The notes below the pieces were generated by a model that was not told where the DNA came from, did no database searches, and was given only the letters and a program-made list of their open reading frames with translations. The translations under genes were made by a program, and so were the position numbers. This document shows, in pieces, positions 48,055-59,525 of a stretch of DNA of 64,000 bases (the first letter of the stretch is position 1; every line of letters begins with the position of its first letter). This stretch comes from Hymenoscyphus infarciens (taxonomy: Eukaryota; Ascomycota; Leotiomycetes; Helotiales; Helotiaceae), in assembly GCA_001414345.1 (NCBI GenBank), contig LLCB01000002.1, forward strand, positions 124,001-188,000, read 5' to 3'.

Positions 48055-48513
48055 GTGGATCCTTTCAGTGTCACTGCGTCAGTGGTTGGCCTTCTTGCGG
48101 GGGCTGGAAAGGTTCTTTGGGTGCTTCACAAGGTCAAATGCAGTGTCATTGATACTCCAGAGTCTCTCTATCGTTTGTTGTCACAAATTGAGGACCTTAG
48201 AACATGTCTTTCTGCTACCAATCAATTTCTTAATGGCATAAAATCCTGCCGAACATCGATGATACCTGTTAATGAGCTTGTTGTTATCCTAACGGAAGCT
48301 GTTTTGACAGTTTCTGAGCTCGAGGCTATTGTTGAACCTCTCGGGGTTCTTTCGGAGTTATCGATGGCGAAACGTTTGGTTTGGGGCTGGAAAGAAGAAA
48401 AAATCTCAAGCATTATGACCCGGCTAGACCGACATAAAGCATCCTTGTCCTATATGCTTAGCCGGACTGACTGCGATCAATCCAACCTAACCCAACGCAA
48501 ACGCTCTACTTAG
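48055..48513 (+). pseudogene. orphan N-terminal domain of a STAND/NLR-type protein (PigL_N-like)
   Basis: The frame reads VDPFSVTASVVGLLAGAGKV, then RLLSQIEDLRTCLSA and KRLVWGWKEEKISSIMTRLD, ending at TAG 48511-48513. This is the helical N-terminal domain found on many fungal NACHT/ankyrin and related STAND proteins, which normally begins M-DPFSVTASVVGL. Here the expected ATG is GTG (48055), and there is no in-frame ATG upstream. The protein ends about 150 residues in with no NTPase or repeat domain after it. It is therefore either a truncated relic or a small gene with an unseen first exon. Such receptors act in non-self recognition and cell death. Confidence 0.6.
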
Positions 48514-48970
48514 TTGAATAGGGTTCTCGTGCGTCGTTAAAATAGTGCAAAGAACTTAGAGGAGTCATTCTGGCGTAGTTGATCTTCAGGGGGAGGGAGG
48601 GGTCGCTTAGCGAATATGTTGGAGTGTCCCCGCTTTCTCTGATCGCCTTCTTTTATAGTCTCACTTTTTCCACTAAGGATTTGTAATGCATATGTCTAAA
48701 ATTTAAGAGGTGATGGTGTATATATTAATGGGGGAAGGGGGTATACTTAGGATTACCTACCTAGGTAAATGCTCTCATTGACGCCCAGAATAACGGGAGT
48801 GTTTCACACATATGGAACCAGATCGGGTATGACTTCGACAGACAAGGGGTTTTAATCCGGATCCAGGTCATTAATTCCTAGAATAGCGCAGGTAACACCT
48901 ATACGATATCGAGGGGTCTAGCGGGGTTTTCCAATGGGTAATATCTGGTTACGCAGTTGAGTACGAGAAA
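48514..48970. other. intergenic region
   Basis: Between the STAND domain relic and the RING-type gene. No continuation of a NACHT or ankyrin region is seen, and no gene. Confidence 0.45.
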
Positions 48971-49984
48971 TCAGGCGACTTGAGTCTGCAGAAATGCCCC
49001 GGGTATGTCATCAATACCATTGAGTAGCTCCAATAAGTGACCCAGATTTATACCACGACGTAGGATTACCAACCACGATGGGGTGGGTATCCTCTCGGTG
49101 ACGCCCTCAGGATAGCTGTATAGGGACCTTGGGAGACTGGTGCGACAGACGGGGCATGTGATGTGATTCTCTTGGACGAACCATTTTTTGGCGCAAACTT
49201 CACCGATGGTATGATGACAAGGTGTTTCCACCGCATCCTCACTAACACTATCCTTCTCCTCGCCGAAATTAGTAATGCAAACGAAGCATTCTCGATCCTC
49301 CTTCTCGAGCGTCTCTAGCGCAACCTTGGTTAGAAGTGCCTTAGTTCTTGAAGCTTCAGCGTCCTTGGTCAAGAGGAGGTTGTAGGCAAGTGTTTCCTTG
49401 AGGAAGACAAGTAAATCTTGTGCTTTTGCTACGTTTAATGAGAGGGCTTCTGGCAGCACTTCTAAGACGAAGTGTGTTCGGGTCTTTCCAACCCTGCTTA
49501 AGAAAGCCACTACAGCGTTGGTTGCACCATTAACGTATCCTAGATCTCGTATAGATAGAGCTCCCCGCCATCTTGACTGCTCGTAGAGAGATCTCCAGCT
49601 GACACGTTTGTAGAAGTTGACTGAGAGGTCGTACTGTGATAAAAGTTTCGCTAACCCAGCATCTGATGTAAGTAACTCTAAACACAATTCCTTGCCCAAA
49701 TTAAACGGCATGGCGTACTCATCCCCAGTGTCGGATGGTACCGGACAATCGTAGCAAGTCCGTTTCATCTCCAACTCAAGGGGATTTTCCCAAGTGGTTC
49801 CAAAACAAGCAAGGTAGCGAGGATCAATATCGGTTTCTGATGCCTCAATCCAAGCTAACTTTGGGTTATGTGGGGGAGTATCGGGGCTGACTTGCACATA
49901 ACCAGAGGTTGGACAACAAACGACTGGCTGTTCTCCCTGGTAGTCGCAGTCACACTCCCAAACTAATTTGTAACGACGGCACAT
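48971..49984 (-). CDS. RING-type zinc-finger protein (paralogue B)
   Basis: Single exon, 337 residues from ATG 49984. It is a clear paralogue of the gene at 10064-11086: MCRRYKLVWECDC and VVCCPTS at the N-terminus, ACFGTTWENPLELEMKR next, then a helical middle. A RING-like domain lies at about residues 235-285 (CFVC, TPCHHT, VCAKKWF, CPVC). Spacing of the zinc ligands is the same in both copies. Both genes lack introns and both are intact, on opposite strands about 38 kb apart. E3 ubiquitin ligase activity is inferred from the RING only. The conserved N-terminal Cys-rich module is unnamed to me. Confidence 0.8.
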   Translation of the reverse strand: MCRRYKLVWECDCDYQGEQPVVCCPTSGYVQVSPDTPPHNPKLAWIEASETDIDPRYLACFGTTWENPLELEMKRTCYDCPVPSDTGDEYAMPFNLGKELCLELLTSDAGLAKLLSQYDLSVNFYKRVSWRSLYEQSRWRGALSIRDLGYVNGATNAVVAFLSRVGKTRTHFVLEVLPEALSLNVAKAQDLLVFLKETLAYNLLLTKDAEASRTKALLTKVALETLEKEDRECFVCITNFGEEKDSVSEDAVETPCHHTIGEVCAKKWFVQENHITCPVCRTSLPRSLYSYPEGVTERIPTPSWLVILRRGINLGHLLELLNGIDDIPGAFLQTQVA

Positions 49985-51585
49985 TTTCGAGTCCTGGAAT
50001 AAAGCTTAGTGAGTGAGTAAGTTTCAAAGGCTAAAGATAATGTGGCAGGTATGGTTTGTACAAACTTGGAAGCTTGACCTTCATAACCTTCATATAAATA
50101 TGTCGATACTCTGTTTCTTCATAATTTCCGTAGTGTTTCATTTTTGAGTAAACAAATCAGAGGGAAGAGCCGAAGGGAATATCCATGTAAAAGACAACAA
50201 TGTCTTTATTGAAGCCTCAAGATAAAGAGATGAATATATCGACTTTTCCTTCACGGCCTCCACTCTATTAAAGGATCGGGCTTCTGTGAAACGATTCAAC
50301 AAAGAAACCTCGCAAAACAATAGATTAACAATGCAAGCTCTGCTAGATGGAGGGTCATGCAGCCCTTCTCGGAGTCACTTCCCAACCGAACACCTAAAAA
50401 GAACAAGCTCAAAGTATAACCCCCCCCCCCCCCGATTCCAAAAACTTCCCTATTCGTCCCTTCATTCTCCTTCAGACAGAGTTCCGTACATCAAGAATGA
50501 CTTCCGTCCTCTCCTCCAGAGCGGAAGGGGAAGCCCCGACCTAACCAGGGTGATCTTCGAAACCCCAAATCCAAACCCATCGCTTATTCCTCTGATCGGG
50601 CAGCAGAATAGAGCAAGTCGCAGGAGATAGCAGATACCAAGGCAACTTTGGAGCCAACCAAGTCTGGGCTTAATTACATTGCACTTTCTTTAAACCGGTG
50701 TCCCCTCTTGAAGTGTGAATGCAAAGTATTTATCTCCCTGTTCCCATAGATAAGAAGCCCGCAGATGGCTGTATGTGGGGGGGGGGGGGGGGTTGCTCAA
50801 GAGCCAAGTGGTCAAAAACTCCAGATGTTCTTCGATGGGTTATACAATGGGCTAGGGACAGCAATAGAGCACCCTCCATTTTCTCTCTTTCTCAACGGTA
50901 AACAAGCGAACGTTTTCCATAACTTTAATAATAATTCATCATTCAACAGCAAAACCCTTATTTCATCCCCCCCAAAACCCCCAATAGCGAGAAGTAACCC
51001 CCGCCATCCAACTCCTTGTATTTTTCAACATTTTCTCTGCTTGAGCTCTCTATCCACCATCTTCAAGTTCTCACTTTAGGCTGGACGAGGAACTTTTGCG
51101 AGTTGGTTGAATACGTCATATTCTAGTTGCAGCCAACTTGCAGCTTACTAACAGCTTACTCCCTAAAAGTTAGACAGGGAGAGGGTGGGAACATCAACGC
51201 TCCCAACCTCCTGGGATAATTTGCCCCGATTATCGGAAGGATGCTGAAGATATCCCACCAGTCATGTGTCTTCCAATGGAATAGCTGAATTCTCCCAGGG
51301 TGTAAGAAAAAAAAGTGATGAATTTCCAAAACAAAAACAAAAACTCCAAAGATGAAGCTTCCTTGGATGCCAATCTTCATGGAGTGTTAGGTTGCGGTAC
51401 CAACATACCCTCGAATAGAGAGAGGCCCACGGAATAACCAGGCTTGCCAAAAATGAATCCTCGAACTAGTCAATCCAGTTGACATATACTTGCGCCTGCA
51501 CAAATTAATAGGAATAGAGGTTCATTCATTCATCAAATTCATCTAAAGATCCTCTCCCCTTTCCCAATCGCTCGCTTCTCAACAT
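49985..51585. other. intergenic region with homopolymer tracts
   Basis: No supported gene. Contains a 14-base C run (50420-50433) and a 16-base G run (50777-50792). Open frames across these are chance. Confidence 0.5.
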
Positions 51586-53386
51586 CTACAAACCTTTCCT
51601 GATGATTCTCTCCAACTCATCGGGATCCTTGACAGCCGTCGTCAAATTCTCATATCCACCCTCCGTAACCAAAATATCATCCTCAATTCTAACGCCTCCA
51701 ACCAACCAGTACTTCTCCAGGACATCTGTGTTGATGTATTGCGAATGGACAGGGTCCGTGAGATAAGGTTCGATGATGAAGCGGCAGAAGTAGATCTTTA
51801 CGTTTGTTAGTATGCGAAACTGGAGAGGTAGGGGAAAACATACACCAGGCTCAACAGTAATAACACTCCCCGACGGAACCGGTCCCCTAACTCTCAAATA
51901 CCTAAACATCGAGTCGGGATCCGCATAGTTTGCATGTCCACCAGTGTCATGGGTATCCATTCCCAAATAATGGCCCAGGCCATGTGGCATGAAAGCTACA
52001 CTCGTTCTGGCCTTTAGAATAGCTTCCTTGTCACCTTGTAATATTCCGAGCTTGAGGAGACCCTCGATAGCGAGTTCGTGGGCGGTGATATGAATGTCAT
52101 CCCATATGGCACCGGCTTTTAGCAGATTTATGCAGACGTGTTGCATGTGAAGGACGATATCGTAGATTTCTCGACTTTCTTTGGAAAACTTTCCGGAGAT
52201 GGGGAATGTTCTTGTCTGTTCAGTTTCTAGTTAGCATATTTCCCCTTTCCCGCAAAAGCAAACGGCATCAGTAGAGCTCACAATATCAGCAGCATAGCAG
52301 TCCACCTCTCCCGCAGCATCCACCAACAAATTCAGCTTTCCATCCAACGGCTTCGCATTATCAACGTAATGCAAAGTAGCCGCCGCCGTTCCACTAGCAA
52401 CAATAGAATGATATGCCTGCTCGGGACATCCATTCGCGATAGAAGTCGCCAAAAAAGCTCCATACAGCTCTCTCTCATTCTTCGCGGTCTTCACCATCTG
52501 CAACACTTTTGTATGCGCCAAAGTACTAATCTCATTGGCCTTCTTCATCAACGCAACCTCATAATCATCCTTAATCACCCTGCATTCCTCAATTGCTTCC
52601 TTGAGAAGCTCAAAGTCCTTGTTCTCGAATTCGAGGAAGGTGATGTGATCACTAACTTGGTCTTTGATTGTATAAATAGAGGGGTGTTCGCGGGGATGTG
52701 CCAGGACGGCTGGGACTTCAGGGGAGGTGGAAACGGCATCTACATCGTAGAGGGAGAGGGCTTCCTCCACGGACATAGGGAGACCAGACCAGATGACGGA
52801 GTCGGCATCAATGGGAGGGATGTAGAGGGTGGATTTATCGGCATCGATATCGTATGTGAAGTAGGCATCTGGGAGCTGGCACCCGGTGAGGTAGAAGAAG
52901 TATCGTCGTTGTCTGGCGCAAGGGAGTTAGCAAGACAATTCTTCAGAGGGTTGATAGAAAGAGATGAACGAACCTAAAAGGGGCTTCTCCATCGTTATCC
53001 TCAATCATCTTCGTCTTCTGGCCTTCCAAGTAGAGCACACCATTGACAGTTTTTCCCTGCTTTCGCATATACTCGACTACCTTTCTGGCATGCGCTTTCG
53101 CGGGGTATTTCCCCGCGAGGATGTTTTCGTAGGATGCCATACTTGCGATGGATCGAGGGAGGGCTGGGCTGATTTGTAGTGTGTTCGCACTTCGTTCTAG
53201 AAGGCTTGAAGGCGTCTGCTTTAGTGTATTAATGTACCTGGACGTAGCCGTGAGGCTTATTGTATGGGGAAGGTGGGATGATGTTGGTGTGCCTATCTTA
53301 TGTCGAATTGCGGGGTTGAAAAGGCTTGGGGACTTCCTACAACCACCTTGTAGAACTTGAAAAGCCGACACAAAGCGAACTTTCAT
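51586..53386 (-). CDS. pepP: Xaa-Pro aminopeptidase / prolidase, M24B
   Basis: The exons from the upstream start are 53386-52974, 52912-52282, 52215-51844 and 51795-51586, giving 541 residues; from the internal ATG at 53140 it is 459. The short form matches cytosolic fungal prolidases. The extra 82 residues are rich in Arg, Ser and Thr with few acids ([15 protein letters not shown]), like a mitochondrial presequence. The C-terminal pita-bread domain has the metal ligands: Asp in [10 protein letters not shown] and the next Asp in YAADITRTF, His in [12 protein letters not shown], Glu in ITVEPG and Glu in GGVRIEDDI. It removes N-terminal residues before Pro. Intron 3 (51843-51796) is 48 nt, open in frame, and would insert 16 residues right after a catalytic Glu if kept. 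Confidence 0.92.
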
Positions 53387-53908
53387 CTCATCGAATCAAT
53401 GTTTCTATGTTTTGATTAATCGAGAAAAGTCAACAAATCTGGCTAGGAAGAGGTGGTCGGACGAACATCCTTGTCAAGCAAGTTATCTCCGAAATCAAAC
53501 GTCAGGATTATCAGAGGCATAGATACGAATATATAAGCATCAGATAATTAATAAGGCTAACGAGCCTAGAAGGAGTAGAACCAAAGGGTATAAAACAATA
53601 AGCAGACTATGTACCATTCTGGGTCTGTCATCAGAACGCCCATTCCCAAATCATGCAAGTATGCTAGATGCCACAAGAGAGAAAACAGACCTCTCCAAAC
53701 GCCATGCTTCCCATAGCCAAGCCATACAATGCAACTTGGTACGTTTCTAACCAAATGTCCAAGACTTCAAGCCGCCGATGCTCTTCCAAAATAAAAATGA
53801 TGGCATCAATCCTCGTCTCATGTGAAACCTTTAATCTCGCCAACGCGTGAGCGCTCATCTAATCATATCCAATCGCATTTTAGAAGACTTTTTATATTCA
53901 TCTTAGCC
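53387..53908. other. intergenic region
   Basis: Promoter of the aminopeptidase and 3' flank of the cyclin gene. No gene is supported. Confidence 0.45.
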
Positions 53909-54901
53909 TCAACCGTTCAGCCTTCGTTTCTGCTTTAACGGCATCCTTGGGACGAAGTTCACTGATCCTTGCAGTGACGATATCTCCTTCAGACTAATGG
54001 CATGATCCAAAAGTCTTTCTTTGCTTGTTTTGAATTCGAAGTTCGTCAAGAAACAGAAACTGATTTCTAATCTTGCTAACTCCCCCTCACTGACCCCTCC
54101 AACCTTTGCAAATCGCGCATGTGGATAGCTCAAATCTTCGAGGGCCTTCATAGCAACACGGAGTCCTGCGAGGAGTAATCGGTGACTGTTTCGGCGTGTG
54201 ACTGGAATCGCCCTTTCATCAACTGCCAACTTGTGTATATAATAGCTAGTTGCCAAATACACAGCTGTAGACATGGGGCAAAATTTATGAATTCGCATGA
54301 GGTAATCTTCAAGAGAGATAGGAGGAGGTTGCTTCGAGTAGAATTTTCGAGTAATGGCGCTATGTTGAACATTTAGAGGTTCCGCGTTATCACCAATGAT
54401 AATATGTGGCTCAGTAGGTGTGAGAGCAGGGCTCCTTAGGGTATTTCGTTTTCGAAGTATAACTCCGTCGATATCTGAACAATCGCTGGAATCGGATGGC
54501 GTCCTGGGACGTTTGTTTAGCTCCGCTAAATTCTTGTATGAATTGCTCCTAATTATATTCTCCTTCTCGGCTTGCATGCCTCGCATATTCGGTGGTGTCG
54601 AGTGGGTGGGAGGAGGTGTAGGTGGGACATCTCCGGTTACTCTCACCAAGGCTTCGATGCCTGCGCAAAGTAATTTGAGGGCAGTGATGGGCCCGATGGT
54701 AAATACGTCGAGACTATTCGGCGACAGAGGCAAGGCACTCGGGTCAACGTTCTGAGTATCCATCGCAAGTCCAGCATCGGCTGAGGGGTTCGGACGAGGG
54801 GGCAGGGTGTATGAAAAGGTATCGGCGGAATCGTGGACGTATGGCATATTGTCCGAGTGAGAGGAGTTTGGAGTCTCTGAAGGCGGACCTGTAAGAGACA
54901 T
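53909..54901 (-). CDS. PHO80-like cyclin
   Basis: Single exon, 330 residues from ATG 54901. The N-terminal 60 residues are Ser/Pro-rich. A first helix (SLDVFTIGPITALKLLCAGI) is followed by a disordered insert with phosphorylatable TPPPTHSTPP and RTPSDSSDCS. The cyclin box follows at about residues 195-300: ISLEDYLMRIHKFCPMST, YYIHKLAVDERAIPVTRRN and RFAKVGGVSEGELARLE are standard for the Pho80/Pcl family. These cyclins bind Pho85-type kinases and control phosphate, nutrient or morphogenesis responses. The long insert between the two parts of the fold is usual in filamentous fungi. Which Pcl group it belongs to is not decided. Confidence 0.9.
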   Translation of the reverse strand: MSLTGPPSETPNSSHSDNMPYVHDSADTFSYTLPPRPNPSADAGLAMDTQNVDPSALPLSPNSLDVFTIGPITALKLLCAGIEALVRVTGDVPPTPPPTHSTPPNMRGMQAEKENIIRSNSYKNLAELNKRPRTPSDSSDCSDIDGVILRKRNTLRSPALTPTEPHIIIGDNAEPLNVQHSAITRKFYSKQPPPISLEDYLMRIHKFCPMSTAVYLATSYYIHKLAVDERAIPVTRRNSHRLLLAGLRVAMKALEDLSYPHARFAKVGGVSEGELARLEISFCFLTNFEFKTSKERLLDHAISLKEISSLQGSVNFVPRMPLKQKRRLNG

Positions 54902-57394
54902 TTCGAGTTATAAAGGACGCACGAGGCGTAGGAGTCCTTGTAGCGTATGCTGAGCTATGCGGTGAGGATATCTGCTGGAATGTTTTCTTGGTTAGAGTAA
55001 CAACCACCGCTCTGGGCGCGCGAGATGTAATGTGTGGTGGCAGGTGGGCATATTCTCGGTCAGTGTATCGTGAGATTGTTGGTCAGATGGGCTGGAAAAC
55101 ACTTTGGAGTGCAGGCGTGGCAGCATTTGCAGCAGGGGCGTGCTGTTTAGTGGAGACGATGTAAAAGGTTGAGTCTGGTCACTGGTGGTTGTGTGGGCGG
55201 GTGTAGATGTGGATGAGATGGAGGTGCTGGGGGGGGGGTGAAATGCAGGTGGTATGCAAAGAAGGGAGCTTTAAATCCAAGGGGTCCGGTCCACCACAAA
55301 CTAATTCGGATTGTTCCGGCGTGAATCTTTAGCCTGTATTGTATGCCTGGTGGACGAGTGCCGCGCGGGTGTGAATGGGACAAATAGTATATTATACAGG
55401 CGTTGTGTAATGTAAAGAAAGCTGTGCTATTCACACTGCTGTGCTGTTGGGACGGTTACTAGAATCTCGGGGCGAGGAATAGCGAGGAAAAGCCGAGGTT
55501 GGGACGACAAAGACAACCGGCTACCAGTACCGCTCACCAGCTACTCCATCAAAGCACTGCTGAAAGGACCCTTTTTTTATACCGGAAGATTTCGTAGAGT
55601 ACAAGAGTTGTGTACAAGAGCAGCCTCTTCTGGCTTGTAAAGGTGCCTTTGTCGTCGAGGCTTGAGGCCCGATTGTCCGTGAATAAGTATAGGCGAGAGG
55701 CTGGGCTGGCTGGGCTGGCATTGAGTTTAGGTACCTAATTATCGTCAGCTAGTGCTTCTAGTTAGGCCTCTTTAGGGTCGGCATCTGGACCAGCTATCCT
55801 ACTTAGGTATCAAGTACATGACCACCACTCACCGCTGGCTGGGTAGTAAGAAAGAGACATTGTGGGTAGCGTCTTGGTCCGGAAAACTGACAGCAGAGCG
55901 AACACGTACCAACCTTTCATTCCCACAGCTTCTGCTTTTCCCATGTACGGAGTAGAGAGCAACGCACCAAAAGCGATGGCGGGGTACGGTATACCAATAC
56001 TCTTATCGCTTGCCGAGGCTCACTTGCGTCAACTGGAGGGCTCTCCGCTCGCTTATTAGTCGTTCTTCTTTTGCTGTCCGTATGTTTTGACCTCGTCTCG
56101 TATCTCCCCTTTTTGTATGTGTACCCGTACTTGCCACTTCAACGTAATAACAACCACTTCTGCAGTGTTCGAACGTCGTGTGACCCTCGAGTGTCGATGG
56201 CTATTTACCGTGCTCGCCAGATGTCGTCCCACGTTTCGTCGGTATGCAAAAATCACACAAATGTCGTGTCTGTCTTCGGGGAGCTTCCGGACCGGTTGTA
56301 CAGAGGCAGAAAGGGGATCCTACTCCAAATGGTATGTGGATTGAGCTCCCGACTTTTGGCACCGAGGATCCGTTTACCCCACGCAATGCACTCACACCCT
56401 GAAGAGGCACCTGGAAAGCGGGGAGCGATGGGGAAGAGCCCCCTTGAAAGTCCCTGATAATCACTTCTTGACCTGGCCAATTTGCCACTCTCCAAAGTAT
56501 TGTCCACTTAACGGAATTAGCTACTCCCCCGTCGAGATAACCAAGTGGCGAGTAAGAAATGAAGATTGCCAAAAGGAGCAGTGTCCACGGGTCAGAAGAT
56601 GAGAGAATCTTGACACACAACCAGTAACGATTTCTAGCGTTCGAACAAAAACCACCGTGGGTGAGACCTGGAGGCTGGGGGGGCTTGTGATCTGCTTCTG
56701 CAGCCGCGGAGTTATGGCGAAGAAGATATTCAATAGCCATTTTCGAACAGTTCCAGCGCAAGAGGGGGGTCTGACCAATTTATATTTCACCTTTCCTCTT
56801 TCAAAATGCCGATACTGCTAAAAAGACAAGGGCCCAGCAAGTCATTTTAGATCGTCATTTTGCATTCAAACCTACACATATCCCCTCGAGTTCCCCCAGT
56901 TGTGCATATCCAAGGCATCTCGCTCCATCTCTCACTTCCCCGCTCAGAATTGTCTGTCGTGGTTCGCTGTCCTCCACACCCTCTTTTGAGAAGCACGACA
57001 TGGTTGTCAGCCAGCCCGAGCCAGCCAATCCATCATCCCATTACGAGATTCGCTGCTTATACGTTCTTCAAACCATATCCTTTATCTGATGTGGGCCCGT
57101 CAATGCAACCCCTCACTAATGCATCGACTTCCGCTCTTGCATTTCGCCCACCAGCGCCTGTCATTTGCCATGGCATTTCATTTCCTGGAGTCAAAAGCCA
57201 TACAATACTCAATTCCCTTTCTGGAGATCTAATAAGCTGACTACTTGTAGATACGTCGAGAATTGGAAGTCCCACATTAGCCTCGGGTCTAGCCTTCACA
57301 GCTTCAAAATTGCCTCAATATTTCACGTGTCTGGTTTTCATCCCAACATTAAGGTTCTGGATAAATTAGTTTTCCATCTGAGACATTTTCAGCT
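54902..57394. other. long upstream region of the cyclin gene, no supported gene
   Basis: Probably a long 5' leader and promoter. A 10-base G run is at 55229-55238 and tandem GGCTGGGCT at about 55698-55718. A minus-strand frame of 187 codons at 56201-56743 and a plus-strand frame near 56860-57240 show no family or splice support. Confidence 0.4.
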
Positions 57395-57547
57395 GTTGAT
57401 CGCGATGTGCAACAAAAGTTTGCGCAAACACATGCATATAGCCTAAATCTCGGCGCCGAAGAGTCTGGAACAAATCTTGGAAATGTCGTTCGAGGTTTTA
57501 TTCTTGGTCTGACCACTTTGCTATTTGCAACAATTCTTGTTCGATGA
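57395..57547 (+). CDS. possible last exon of a tail-anchored or small membrane protein
   Basis: After a TTTCAG acceptor at 57392, an open frame of 50 codons reads VDRDVQQKFAQTHAYSLNLG, then ESGTNLGNVVRGFILGLTTLL to FATILVR and TGA. It combines a polar helix with a C-terminal hydrophobic segment, like a tail anchor or a final transmembrane helix. Possible upstream exon sequence is at 57250-57330, but the donor there is weak. No family is recognised, and it may be a relic. Confidence 0.3.
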   Translation, partial: VDRDVQQKFAQTHAYSLNLGAEESGTNLGNVVRGFILGLTTLLFATILVR

Positions 57548-58200
57548 ATGTATTGGGGATGTTGTTGTCAAGTCATCACGGAACTTGGATATCCACATGC
57601 TTTTTTACTTTAGAATCTTGCATACAACACACTTTCCACTCCTCCATCAACAACCTCAGCTACAAGTGCGACTCACCCCAATTTCAATAGTGGTAAAGCA
57701 TTCAGGTACCGATCTGGCCTACTGCGTGGGTATTTCGACACCCATGATCTTCAATGGAATCCCATAAAATTCTAGACCAGAATCTTTCGAATTCCCCTCA
57801 CTTTGCCACTGAACTGTACAGGGATTAATCGGCTCACTATCGTACATGATGCCACTTCCTTACCCCATTCGAAAACAACTCCTTATTGTATCGAAAATGG
57901 TGAGCATTTGAGTTAGTAGACACGGACTTTATCCAGTGTTTCGAGGAGGAAACTTTGTTCAGGTTAAGTGAGGGTGAAATCTGGTGGTTTTCTCAAGAGG
58001 GGATGTTAGGGTTTTTTTCCTGGATGAATTTCCCCTCTTTTCCAGTTTATGAGCTGGTTTCTTAGTACACTAGGTTTCTACTTATTTGACTAAAATAAGA
58101 ATTCTTTTATTTCGATGTTCCTTCTATAATTATCATTTTCAACAGAGGTAGCGGAGGAGCCGAGAAACGGTCGCGGCCTTCACCCTCTCAGCACAATCCC
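57548..58200. other. intergenic region
   Basis: Normal composition grading into AT-rich repeats; no gene is supported. Confidence 0.45.
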
Positions 58201-58459
58201 TGTGGTTGAACCACCCTTTCTTAATTGATATATATAAACACAAATAGGTATAAGGCTGCTACATACGACCATAGACTGAGGGGAATTGGGCTAAGTCCTC
58301 GCTCTACGTGTACACCAGCCTCAGATAACTTTAGTTTTTGTAGAAAGGGAGAACGGTATTCTGGTTTCTAGTTTTCAGGCTAGGCCCTGGAAAGGCAGCT
58401 TCGGCGGCTAGAGCATCAGAGAAGTGTGATAAGAGCTTAAAAGTACGCTATAAACCTGA

Positions 58460-58860
58460 AAACACATAGGAGGCGCTACAACTTCGAGGACTACTTTCTA
58501 AAGGATAAGCAGGTAGAGGCGTCCTTCAGCGCTTAGAGCGCTAGAGCTATATTATAGAAGTCTAAAGGCCTCTGAAGCTATAGCGCCTTCTATTTACTTT
58601 CTGATTTATAGCGTACTACTCTCTAAAGTAAATATAGCTTAGTATATCCTTTAGCGCTTAGAGCGCTAGAGCTATATAGTATAAGCCTAATAGCTTCTAA
58701 AGCTATAGCGCCTTCTATTTACTTTTAGGTTTTTAGATTTATAGTATATTACTCTCTAAAGTAAAGATAGCTTAGTATATTCTTTAGTACTTAGAGTATT
58801 AAAGATATATAGTAGTAGTCTAAAGGTCTCTAAAGCTATATAGCTTTCTCGTTAGTTATA
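58460..58860. repeat. three tandem copies of a ~125-133 bp unit with a palindromic core
   Basis: AGCGCTTAGAGCGCT recurs at 58528 and 58653 and as the decayed AGTACTTAGAGTATT at 58786. Each copy is followed by AGAGCTATA-like sequence and TCTAAAGCTATAGCGCC. G/C content falls from left to right. Confidence 0.65.
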
Positions 58861-59209
58861 TATATTACTCTTAGATATATATATATAAGCGAGTCTTAGC
58901 ATATATATTAGTTAACTTTTATAAGAGAGAAGAAGTAAAGAAATAGAAAAGCTACTTTATATAAGTTCTAATTAGTAAAATTAGAGAGAATAGTAAGTTT
59001 CTATTATTTCCCGCTACTAAGCTTAGCTTATATACTAGTTACTATTATTATAACTATTAATAATTAACTATTACTATTATCGAATATAATAGTTCGTCGC
59101 GAGATTATAGTAATTAGTATTAAGAAGACTAAGAAGAGAGAGAGAGTATTAATAGAGATATAATAGAACTAGAGAATCGTCTCTCTAACTTAATATAAAT
59201 ATCTCTATT

Positions 59210-59525
59210 TATAATAGTATGCTGTTATCCTAGATAGCTAGGAGTATCTACTATATATGAGGTTTTAGTAGTTATTATCTTATATTATCTGTTTTAGAAA
59301 GGTTATATAGGTTCAGGCTTTTATATTAGCTAACGTATAACGTTAGTCGGTTTTAGACCCTTTTATACTATCTGAACCTCTTATATATAGTAGCCTACTC
59401 TTAGAGTAGAAGAGGGATAGTTTTTCCTTTTCTTCTATATTAGAGCCTAGTATCTATATACGTTATTCTACTATACGTACTTTTATATACCTCTACTATA
59501 GTTATATATATTTCGTATTATTATA
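59210..59525 (+). repeat. 5' LTR, 316 bp
   Basis: Begins TATAATAG and ends TTATA. It matches 62655-62970 at a constant offset of 3445 bp. Confidence 0.85.

Noticed and set aside
56201..56743. Long minus-strand open frame beginning MAIEYLLRHN
   Set aside because: Low-complexity Gly/Pro/Ser composition, no domain, no introns with consensus, and several overlapping frames of equal length.
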